The position numbers and the translations under genes are program-made. The notes under the pieces were generated by a model. That model had not been told where the DNA came from. It saw only the letters and a program-made list of their open reading frames with translations, and did not search any database. Shown here in pieces: positions 53,474-61,025 of a stretch of 64,000 bases of DNA; within the stretch, counting starts at the first letter, position 1; every line of letters begins with the position of its first letter. Source of the stretch: Lutimonas saemankumensis (GTDB lineage Bacteria > Bacteroidota > Bacteroidia > Flavobacteriales > Flavobacteriaceae); contig NZ_JAIUZR010000005.1 of NCBI RefSeq assembly GCF_020171465.1, positions 1-64,000 of the forward strand, in the 5' to 3' direction.

Positions 53474-54748
53474 ATGAGCGATCAACAAATTTCAACAAAA
53501 GCACTTCACGCAGGACACGACACAACCCAAACTACCGGGACAAGAGCGGTTCCAATTTATCAATCCACATCCTATGTCTTTAATGACACGGATCATGCCG
53601 CCAATCTGTTTTCTCTGGCTGAACTTGGTTTTATCTATACTCGGTTGAACAATCCAACCAATGATATCCTTCAAAACAGGCTGGCGGCCATTGAAGGGGG
53701 GATCGGAGCGGTTGTCTTTGCGTCCGGAACTTCGGCCATCTCCACGGGATTACTGACCTTGCTGACCGCGGGAGACCATATTGTAGCGAGCAGCAGTTTG
53801 TACGGTGGAACCTATAATTTATTAAATGTAACCTTGCCACGACTGGGAATTAAAACAACCTTTGTAGATGCCTCCGACCCTGAAAACTTTTCTTCAGCTG
53901 TTCAGGACAACACCCGGGCATTTTTCGTGGAATCCTTAGGAAATCCAAAATTGGATGTTCTTGACCTCGAAGCGATATCCGGTCATGCAAAAACAGCGAA
54001 GGTTCCTTTTATAGTTGACAATACAGTGGCCACCCCAGCACTTTTAAACCCGATCAAACACGGAGCAGATATTGTTATTCATTCCTTGACCAAGTACATT
54101 GGAGGACAGGGTAATTCTTTGGGAGGCGTAATTGTTGATGCCGGAAATTTTGACTGGGCCAATGGTAAGTTCCCGGAATTTACAGAACCTTCTGCCGGTT
54201 ATCATGGTCTGAAATATCATGAAGTTCTTGGAAATGCTTCCTATACTTTTAAATTGATACTCGAAGGATTAAGAGATTTTGGTGGGGCCTTAAGTCCTTT
54301 CAATGCTTTTCAGATCATTCAGGGATTGGAAACGCTGCCGGTTAGGATCAAGCAGCACAGTGAGAATGCACTTGAATTAGCACAGTGGCTGGAACAGAGA
54401 GATGAAGTTGCCTGGGTCAATTATCCGGGACTTGAAAGCAGTCCATACAAATCACTTGCGGATAAATACCTTCCAAACGGACAAAGCGGTATTGTAACTT
54501 TTGGAATTAAAGGAGGGTTTGAAGCGGCGAAAAAGTTCACGGATGCTACAGAGATATTTTCTCTTCTTGCCAATATAGGTGATACCAAATCCCTGATCAT
54601 TCATCCGGCAAGCACAACACATCAGCAACTCACCGAAGAGCAGCAGTCTGATGCGGGTGTGAGCCAGGACCTGATCAGATTATCAGTAGGAATTGAAAAT
54701 ATAGATGACCTTAAGGCCGATCTTGAAAACGCATTTAAAAGTTTGTAA
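53474..54748 (+). CDS. metY: O-acetylhomoserine sulfhydrylase
   Basis: 424 residues. Cys/Met-metabolism PLP enzyme (fold type I) that makes homocysteine from O-acetylhomoserine and sulfide. Motifs: RAVPIYQSTSYVF, SSSLYGGTYNL with the PLP-stacking Tyr, and IHSLTKYIGGQGNS with Schiff-base Lys207. Length (about 425) and GYHGLKYHE match the MetY branch rather than cystathionine synthases (about 385). It is preceded by the leader-peptide attenuator and followed by a terminator, so it is a separate transcript from the downstream metX-fusion operon. Confidence 0.93.
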   Translation: MSDQQISTKALHAGHDTTQTTGTRAVPIYQSTSYVFNDTDHAANLFSLAELGFIYTRLNNPTNDILQNRLAAIEGGIGAVVFASGTSAISTGLLTLLTAGDHIVASSSLYGGTYNLLNVTLPRLGIKTTFVDASDPENFSSAVQDNTRAFFVESLGNPKLDVLDLEAISGHAKTAKVPFIVDNTVATPALLNPIKHGADIVIHSLTKYIGGQGNSLGGVIVDAGNFDWANGKFPEFTEPSAGYHGLKYHEVLGNASYTFKLILEGLRDFGGALSPFNAFQIIQGLETLPVRIKQHSENALELAQWLEQRDEVAWVNYPGLESSPYKSLADKYLPNGQSGIVTFGIKGGFEAAKKFTDATEIFSLLANIGDTKSLIIHPASTTHQQLTEEQQSDAGVSQDLIRLSVGIENIDDLKADLENAFKSL

Positions 54749-54754
54749 TATCTG

Positions 54755-54791
54755 AAACTTACCGGTTTCATTAGAACCGGTAAGTTTTTTA
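54755..54791 (+). terminator. Rho-independent terminator after metY
   Basis: AAACTTACCGGTT (54755-54767) pairs with AACCGGTAAGTTT (54775-54787) around a 7-nt loop, then TTT. Confidence 0.92.
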
Positions 54792-54799
54792 CATAGTGG

Positions 54800-54830
54800 T
54801 TGTATAGAAACAAAATATTATGTTTCTTTG
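54800..54830 (+). promoter_or_regulatory. Promoter of the SAM-I-controlled met operon
   Basis: TTG (54800-54802), 20-nt spacer, TTTCTTTG (54823-54830; one mismatch to TAnnTTTG). The transcript would start near 54836, 20 nt before the riboswitch. Confidence 0.55.
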
Positions 54831-54854
54831 CAAAAAGTTCATTAAAATAGTTTT

Positions 54855-54967
54855 TGTTATAAAGAAAGGTGGAGGGATTAGACCCTTTGAAGCCTTAGCA
54901 ACCCTTATATGTTTCCTGAAGAAGCTATAAGAAGGTGCTACATTCTACCCAATTTGGAAAGATAACT
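54855..54967 (+). ncRNA. SAM-I (S-box) riboswitch
   Basis: P1 GTTAT (54856-54860) with ATAAC (54962-54966). The conserved core reads AAAGGTGGAGGGATTAGACC, then CTTTGAAGCCTTAGCAACC, then AAGGTGCTACATTCTACCC and GGAAAGATAAC. These match the S-box blocks GAGGTGGAGGGA, TGAAACCCGGCAACC, GGTGCTAATTCC and GAGATGAG in order. Binding of SAM should reduce expression of the metX-aspartokinase-homoserine dehydrogenase gene 115 nt downstream. Confidence 0.95.
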
Positions 54968-54985
54968 CATCATTTTTGAACCCAT

Positions 54986-55084
54986 ACCTTTTCTTTATCA
55001 CAATTTCTTTTGACCCATTGCACAGAATGATACCTGATTTATCAGCTTATCAGACAATAATGATTTAAAAAAAGCAAGAAATTG
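54986..55084 (+). promoter_or_regulatory. Candidate expression platform of the SAM-I riboswitch
   Basis: ACCTTTTCTTTATCAC (54986-55001) is complementary to the 5' strand of P1 and its extension (54856-54870), with one mismatch and one bulge. Immediately after it, CAATTTCTT (55001-55009) is perfectly complementary to AAGAAATTG (55076-55084), which contains the TTG start codon. No T-run terminator is seen, so translational control by start-codon occlusion is the likely mechanism. Confidence 0.55.
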
Positions 55085-58000
55085 AAACAGTTACTTAATA
55101 TACAAATAGAGAATTTTACGACGGAAACAGGATACTATTATCCTGAATTTGGTCTGTCCTATCAGTTATTTGGGCTTCCATTGGGTCAGGCTCCAGTGGT
55201 GTTGGTAAACCATGCCCTTACAGGAAATTCAAATGTAGCGGGAGACGGAGGATGGTGGAGGTCTCTCATTGGACTCGGCCGGTTGATAGATACCAGCAGA
55301 TATACAGTTTTGGCGTTTAACATTCCCGGAAATGGTTATGACGAGGTTGAGGCCAACCGAATAGATAATTACGAAGATTTTACAGCAAGAGACATTGCAA
55401 GATTATTCGGACTTGGTTTGGAAAAGATCGAGGTTGACAATTTGTACGCCGTTATTGGAGGGTCTCTTGGCGGAGGAATTGCTTGGGAGATGGCAGTTCT
55501 TTTTCCTGAATTGATCGAAAATCTTATCCCGGTGGCTTCCGATTGGAAGGCTTCTGACTGGATACTGGCGCATAATAAAACGCAACAGCAGATTTTATCA
55601 AATTCGAGCAAGCCGGTTCACGATGCTCGTATGATGGCAATGTTATTTTACAGAACTGCTGATTCGTTTAAAGAAAAATTCAACCGTACAAGGAACGAAG
55701 AGCAGGGCAACTTTAATACCGAAAGCTGGTTACTTCATCATGGTAGAAAACTTGAAGACAGGTTTTCACTACCTACGTACAAGATGATGAATCATTTATT
55801 GAGTTCTGTGGATATTACAAGGGACAGAGGGACATTTAATGAGGTTGCAAGCCAGATCAGGGCCCGAGTGACTCAGGTAGGGGTTGATTCTGATTTCTTT
55901 TTTGTTCCCAAAGAAAATAAGGAAACGCAAAAACTTCTGAACGAAGCAGGTGTAGAAAATTATTATGAAGAGATTAAATCGATTCACGGGCATGATGCTT
56001 TTTTGATCGAGTTTGAACAAATGGAAAAAATACTAACCCCGATTTTCAAGCAGCCAAAACGTAAGAGTTTGAAAGATAAGGGTATCAGGGTGTTGAAGTT
56101 TGGAGGTAAATCCCTGGCAAACGGGAACGGCCTGGAAAGGGTTTTGGAAATCATTGAGAACAAGGTAAAGCAGGAAGATCGGTTTGTAGTGGTGTTGTCT
56201 GCAAGAGGTAATTCAACGGATGACCTGGAAGATATTCTTGAGAAATCGAAAGCCGGAGAGGATTATAAAGAAAGCCTGGATTCGTTTATGGAATACCAGA
56301 TTTTACCCTCCAGGGATATCGATTTTGAGCACGAATTCAATCTCCTGAGCGAGATTTTTGAAGGGGTTGCCTTATTGGGAGATTACAGTGAAAAAATAAA
56401 AGACAGAGTGCTTGCCCAGGGAGAAGTACTTTCTGTAAAAATGCTAAGCCACCTTTTGAATAAAAAAGGAATTCCTTCAAAGGCAGTTGATTCAAGAACC
56501 TTGCTGAAAACGGATAGTAGTTTTGGGGAAGCCCATGTATTAGAAGAGGTATCAAAAGACAACTTTAAAAAATACTTTGGCAAAAACGGACATGAATTAC
56601 AATTGGTAACGGGGTTCATCGCTTCAAATTCAAAAGGAGAGACCACGACATTAGGACGAAACGGAAGCAATTATTCAGCTTCACTTTTTGCTAATTTTCT
56701 GGATGCAGCGGAGCTTGAAAGTTACACCCACGTCAATGGAATATATACGGCAAATCCCGATCTTGTATCGAATGCCCAGATGATTGAAGAACTTTCTTAT
56801 CAGGAGGCCAATGAACTGGCTAGTTTTGGGGCAAATATTCTGCATGCCAAGACCATTATTCCTTTGGTTGAAAAGAACATACCCTTACGACTTCTCAACA
56901 CCTTTGATAAGGAAAATAAAGGAACTCTGATCAAGTCTCATGCCACCAACAAAGGTATACGCTCCGTAACGGTGCAGAATAATGTATCGCTGATCAACCT
57001 TGAAGGAAGAGGGTTGCTTGGTAAAATTGGTGTAGACGCCAGAATATTTACAGCATTAAGTAAAGGCGGGATTAATGTAAGTATAATTTCACAGGGATCT
57101 TCAGAGCGGGGTATTGGATTTGTTGTGAGTTCCAATGACGCTTTCCTGGCAAAGGAAATACTTGAAGAAGAGTTTGCGCTTGACATTAAAATGAAAGATG
57201 TGAACAGGATCTATGTAAAAGAGGATCTTTCAATCGTATCTATCATCGGGCAGAACCTTTCAAGCTTCCATAAATCTTACAATGCCTTAACGATAAATAA
57301 GATAAAACCAATATTGATCAATAATACGGTTACAGGAGATAATATTTGCCTGGTTCTGGAAGATCAGGACCTTAATAAGGCGGTGAATGTAATTCACGGA
57401 CAGATCTTTGGGGTTTCCACCAATATTAATGTAGCAATTTTTGGGGTTGGCCTGGTTGGAGGAACGTTGATAGAACAGATTTTAAAGAGCAGAAAAGATA
57501 TTTTAAAAAGGCGAAATCTCAATATCAATATTTTTGCTTTAAGCAATTCAAAACAACTGTTGTTGAACAGCGACGGCATTGGCGAAAACTGGAAGGGAGA
57601 TCTGCTGAAACAGGACGATTCAGGATTTACCATAAATGATGTCATTGGTTTTGCCCGAAATAATCATCTTGAAAATTTGATTGCTGTAGATAATACGGCT
57701 GACCGTGATTTTATTAAAAATTATATACCTCTTGTTGAAAACGGATTTGACCTGGTTTCTTCCAACAAGATCGGAAATACAGTTGAATTTTCATTCTACA
57801 AAGAATTAAGAGCTGCTTTAAAACGGAATGAAAAGAGTTATCTCTATGAGACGAACGTGGGAGCAGGTTTGCCCCTGGTAGATACCATCAAATTGTTGCA
57901 TCATTCAGGGGAGAACATCACGAGAATCAATGGAGTCTTTTCGGGATCCCTGAGTTACTTATTCAATAATTTTTCGGAACAGGATAAAAATTTCAGTGAT

Positions 58001-58501
58001 ATTTTACAGGAAGCCGTGGATCAAGGGTTTACAGAGCCTGATCCGAGAGAGGACCTGAGTGGGAATGATGTTGCACGTAAATTGCTCATTTTGGCAAGAG
58101 AACTCGATCTTGAAAATGAGTTTGAAGATGTTAAAATCCAGAATTTGATACCCGAACATTTGCGGGATGGAAGTGCGGCGGATTTTTTGAGTAAGCTCAA
58201 AGATCTGGATCAGGAGTATCAGGAAATCAAAGAGGCTCAGGAAGAGGATCATGTACTCAGGTATGTGGGGGTATTAGCGGGAGATCTTTCAAAAAGCAAA
58301 GGTGAGCTGGAAGTAAAATTGGTTTCTGTTTCCAAAAAGAGTTCCCTAGGCCAAGTACAGGGATCGGATTCTATTTTTGAGATTTACACAGAGTCTTATG
58401 GAGAAAGGCCCTTGGTAATTCAGGGAGCAGGCGCAGGAGCCAAAGTTACGGCAAGAGGGGTATTTGGAGATATTTTAAGATTAACGGAAAAGGCCGTCTA
58501 A
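55082..58501 (+). CDS. thrA: Trifunctional fusion: homoserine O-acetyltransferase (MetX-like), aspartokinase and homoserine dehydrogenase
   Basis: 1139 residues. Residues 1-325: alpha/beta-hydrolase acyltransferase of the MetX family, with NHALTGNS, nucleophile Ser128 in IGGSLGGG and a C-terminal GHDAF His. Residues about 335-620: aspartokinase (VLKFGGKSLANG, TGFIASNSKGETTTLGR). About 630-775: ACT domains (INLEGRGLLGKIGVDARIF). About 780-1139: homoserine dehydrogenase (VAIFGVGLVGG, NGVFSGSLSYLFNNF, DPREDLSGNDVARK). One polypeptide would thus carry steps 1, 3 and the activation step of homoserine-to-methionine flow. The frame is closed upstream by TGA at 55061, leaving TTG 55082 as the first start. 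Confidence 0.92.
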   Translation: MKQLLNIQIENFTTETGYYYPEFGLSYQLFGLPLGQAPVVLVNHALTGNSNVAGDGGWWRSLIGLGRLIDTSRYTVLAFNIPGNGYDEVEANRIDNYEDFTARDIARLFGLGLEKIEVDNLYAVIGGSLGGGIAWEMAVLFPELIENLIPVASDWKASDWILAHNKTQQQILSNSSKPVHDARMMAMLFYRTADSFKEKFNRTRNEEQGNFNTESWLLHHGRKLEDRFSLPTYKMMNHLLSSVDITRDRGTFNEVASQIRARVTQVGVDSDFFFVPKENKETQKLLNEAGVENYYEEIKSIHGHDAFLIEFEQMEKILTPIFKQPKRKSLKDKGIRVLKFGGKSLANGNGLERVLEIIENKVKQEDRFVVVLSARGNSTDDLEDILEKSKAGEDYKESLDSFMEYQILPSRDIDFEHEFNLLSEIFEGVALLGDYSEKIKDRVLAQGEVLSVKMLSHLLNKKGIPSKAVDSRTLLKTDSSFGEAHVLEEVSKDNFKKYFGKNGHELQLVTGFIASNSKGETTTLGRNGSNYSASLFANFLDAAELESYTHVNGIYTANPDLVSNAQMIEELSYQEANELASFGANILHAKTIIPLVEKNIPLRLLNTFDKENKGTLIKSHATNKGIRSVTVQNNVSLINLEGRGLLGKIGVDARIFTALSKGGINVSIISQGSSERGIGFVVSSNDAFLAKEILEEEFALDIKMKDVNRIYVKEDLSIVSIIGQNLSSFHKSYNALTINKIKPILINNTVTGDNICLVLEDQDLNKAVNVIHGQIFGVSTNINVAIFGVGLVGGTLIEQILKSRKDILKRRNLNINIFALSNSKQLLLNSDGIGENWKGDLLKQDDSGFTINDVIGFARNNHLENLIAVDNTADRDFIKNYIPLVENGFDLVSSNKIGNTVEFSFYKELRAALKRNEKSYLYETNVGAGLPLVDTIKLLHHSGENITRINGVFSGSLSYLFNNFSEQDKNFSDILQEAVDQGFTEPDPREDLSGNDVARKLLILARELDLENEFEDVKIQNLIPEHLRDGSAADFLSKLKDLDQEYQEIKEAQEEDHVLRYVGVLAGDLSKSKGELEVKLVSVSKKSSLGQVQGSDSIFEIYTESYGERPLVIQGAGAGAKVTARGVFGDILRLTEKAV

Positions 58502-58540
58502 GATGGCTTGATAAAAGACAGCATAATGCGCTGAAATATT

Positions 58541-59713
58541 ATGACTAAGAAAAGAGAATTTGAAACAGAGGCTATAAGGCAGCAAATACCAAGATCAGGT
58601 TTTTCCGAGCACAGCAGTGCCATGTATGTTACATCAAGTTTTGTTTTTGATGATGCGGAAGACATGAGGGCCTCTTTTGCAGAAGAAAAGGAAAAGAACA
58701 TTTACAGTCGTTTTTCAAATCCCAACAACACGGAGTTTATAGATAAAATTGTGGCTATGGAAGGAGCTGAAAGCGGGTATGCTTTCGCTTCGGGGATGGC
58801 GGCTATTTTTTCCACTTTCGGGGCTCTGTTAAGCAGTGGTGACCATATACTTTCAGCACGATCTGTATTTGGGTCTACACATGCCTTGTTTACCAAGTTC
58901 TTCCCAAAATGGGGTATTGAAACCAGTTATTTTAATATCAATGAGGCTGAAAGCCTGGAATCGTTGATCAGGCCGAGCACGAAGATCATTTATGCGGAAA
59001 CCCCTACGAACCCTGGCCTGGAGATCATCGATCTTGAGTTTTTGGGAAAAATTGCCAAAAAACACGGGATTTTACTCGTGATCGACAACTGTTTTGCAAC
59101 GCCATATTTACAACAGCCGATCAAATTTGGAGCGGATCTGGTGGTGCACTCAGCGACCAAACTGATCGACGGGCAAGGAAGAGTCCTGGGCGGAGTTACC
59201 GTGGGAAGGGCTGATTTAATAAGAGAAATATATTTGTTCTCCAGAAACACAGGACCCTCTTTATCGCCATTTAACTCATGGATCCTATCAAAAAGCCTTG
59301 AAACTTTGAGTGTAAGGGTGGACCGGCATTGTGAAAATGCACTGGCCCTTGCGGAGTTTCTTGAGAACCACGAAAAAGTGTCCAAAGTACGGTATCCGTT
59401 TTTGAAGTCGCACCCGCAGTATGACATTGCTGTAAAACAGATGAAAAAAGGTGGAAATATCGTAGCATTTGAGGTTACTGGGGGATTACAGGGCGGTCAG
59501 GATTTTATAAACCGTATCAAGATGTGTTCCTTGTCGGCAAATTTGGGAGACACAAGAACCATTATTACCCATCCGGCCACCTCGACGCACAGTAAGTTGT
59601 CCGTAGAAGAGAGAACGACGGTGGGCATAACGGATGGATTAATTAGAGTATCAACAGGATTGGAAAATATTTCAGATATTGTAGAAGACTTATCACAGGC
59701 TTTAAACTACTAG
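58541..59713 (+). CDS. metZ: O-succinyl/O-acetylhomoserine sulfhydrylase or cystathionine gamma-synthase-like enzyme
   Basis: 390 residues, the length of the MetZ/MetB branch. PLP fold type I: SGFSEHSSAMYVTSSFVF at the start, SARSVFGSTHALF, and VVHSATKLIDGQGRVLGG with Schiff-base Lys207. Because MetX-like acetylation and a separate MetY are present, this is a second homoserine-ester sulfhydrylase or a cystathionine synthase; sequence alone does not decide. It lies 39 nt after the fusion gene and 4 nt before the DUF2061 gene. Confidence 0.9.
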   Translation: MTKKREFETEAIRQQIPRSGFSEHSSAMYVTSSFVFDDAEDMRASFAEEKEKNIYSRFSNPNNTEFIDKIVAMEGAESGYAFASGMAAIFSTFGALLSSGDHILSARSVFGSTHALFTKFFPKWGIETSYFNINEAESLESLIRPSTKIIYAETPTNPGLEIIDLEFLGKIAKKHGILLVIDNCFATPYLQQPIKFGADLVVHSATKLIDGQGRVLGGVTVGRADLIREIYLFSRNTGPSLSPFNSWILSKSLETLSVRVDRHCENALALAEFLENHEKVSKVRYPFLKSHPQYDIAVKQMKKGGNIVAFEVTGGLQGGQDFINRIKMCSLSANLGDTRTIITHPATSTHSKLSVEERTTVGITDGLIRVSTGLENISDIVEDLSQALNY

Positions 59714-59717
59714 TATC

Positions 59718-59966
59718 ATGATCTTATTTCATTCCAAAAATGATAAATATTACAAAAGAGGAGAAACGAAAAGAAGAAGTATAGTTAAAGCATTTACCTG
59801 GAGAACCCTGGGGACACTGGATACCATAGTGATCTCTTATTTCCTTACCGGGGAAATCAAAACGGCGGTATCCATTGGAGGTATTGAAGTCTTTACTAAA
59901 ATGTTTTTATACTTTTTTCATGAAAGAATTTGGAATTTTATAAAATGGGGAAAAAGAGGTATATGA
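59718..59966 (+). CDS. DUF2061 small membrane protein
   Basis: 82 residues. Basic N-terminus, then [41 protein letters not shown] and WGKRG, the DUF2061 pattern; two membrane segments. Function unknown. It sits inside the methionine operon, 4 nt after metZ and overlapping the metH gene by 4 nt (ATGA), so it is co-translated with methionine enzymes. DUF2061 proteins also occur beside sulfate-assimilation genes, which suggests a role in sulfur transport or signalling. Confidence 0.9.
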   Translation: MILFHSKNDKYYKRGETKRRSIVKAFTWRTLGTLDTIVISYFLTGEIKTAVSIGGIEVFTKMFLYFFHERIWNFIKWGKRGI

Positions 59967-60970
59967 GAGAAAAATTAGAAGAAATTTTAAAAGAAAGGAT
60001 CATGATCCTGGACGGAGCCATGGGCACCATGATCCAGGCCTACAAATTTACCGAAGAAGATTATCGCGGAGAACGGTTTAAAGACTTTGAAATCCTGTTA
60101 AAAGGTAATAATGATCTTTTGTCATTAACACAACCGGAAGCCATAAAGGAAATTCACAGGAAATACCTTGAGGCCGGTGCAGATATTATTGAGACCAATA
60201 CGTTTTCAGGGACCACCATTGCCATGGCCGATTATTCCATGGAAGATCTTGTATATGAATTGAATTTTGAATCAGCAAGGCTCGCCAAGGAAGCAGCGCA
60301 GGAATATACAGCAAAGGATCCTTCCAAGCCGCGTTTTGTGGCAGGCTCCATGGGGCCTACTAACAGGACGGCTAGTATGTCTCCTGACGTAAACGATCCG
60401 GGTTTTCGGGCAGTTACCTTTGATGAATTGAGAGTCGCATACAAACAACAGGGAGAAGCCCTTTTAGACGGTGGATCGGATCTGTTGCTTGTAGAAACCG
60501 TCTTTGACACCCTGAATGCAAAAGCAGCCTTGTTCGCTATTGAAGAGATTAAGGAAGAGCGAGGAATTGATGTTCCCATCATGCTAAGCGGAACCATAAC
60601 AGATGCAAGCGGCAGGACCTTATCGGGTCAGACAGCAGAGGCTTTTTTGATCTCAGTGTCTCATATCCCTTTGTTTACCATTGGTTTTAATTGTGCTTTA
60701 GGGGCAAATTTACTGCAGCCACATCTTGAGGCGATTGCACCTAAAACGGATATTGCGATTTCTGCCCATCCGAATGCCGGGCTTCCCAATGCCTTTGGGG
60801 AATATGATGAAACCCCGGAGCAAATGGCGGGTCAGATTGAAGCCTATATGGAGCGAAACCTGGTAAATATTGTAGGAGGATGTTGTGGTACAACCCCCGA
60901 GCACATCAAAGCCATAGCGGACACTGCTGCCCGATATAAACCACGGCCAACAGAGGCCATAAAAAGTTAA
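59963..60970 (+). CDS. metH: Homocysteine S-methyltransferase subunit of split cobalamin-dependent methionine synthase
   Basis: 335 residues from ATG 59963 (overlapping DUF2061; preceded by AAAAAGAGGT). The longer ORF from a TTG at 59930 is less likely. Motifs: [37 protein letters not shown], and the zinc-binding cysteines in GFNCALGA and [10 protein letters not shown]. It corresponds to the N-terminal homocysteine-binding domain of E. coli MetH, encoded separately from the rest. Confidence 0.95.
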   Translation: MREKLEEILKERIMILDGAMGTMIQAYKFTEEDYRGERFKDFEILLKGNNDLLSLTQPEAIKEIHRKYLEAGADIIETNTFSGTTIAMADYSMEDLVYELNFESARLAKEAAQEYTAKDPSKPRFVAGSMGPTNRTASMSPDVNDPGFRAVTFDELRVAYKQQGEALLDGGSDLLLVETVFDTLNAKAALFAIEEIKEERGIDVPIMLSGTITDASGRTLSGQTAEAFLISVSHIPLFTIGFNCALGANLLQPHLEAIAPKTDIAISAHPNAGLPNAFGEYDETPEQMAGQIEAYMERNLVNIVGGCCGTTPEHIKAIADTAARYKPRPTEAIKS

Positions 60971-61025
60971 AGATTTTTAAGAAGTAGTATCAGGGAGGCT
61001 CTTGATAGTGCATCATGATTGAAAA

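Noticed and set aside
60985..61015. TATCA / TGATA dyad between the two metH genes
   Set aside because: Only five base pairs with no T run; not enough to call a terminator or regulatory site.
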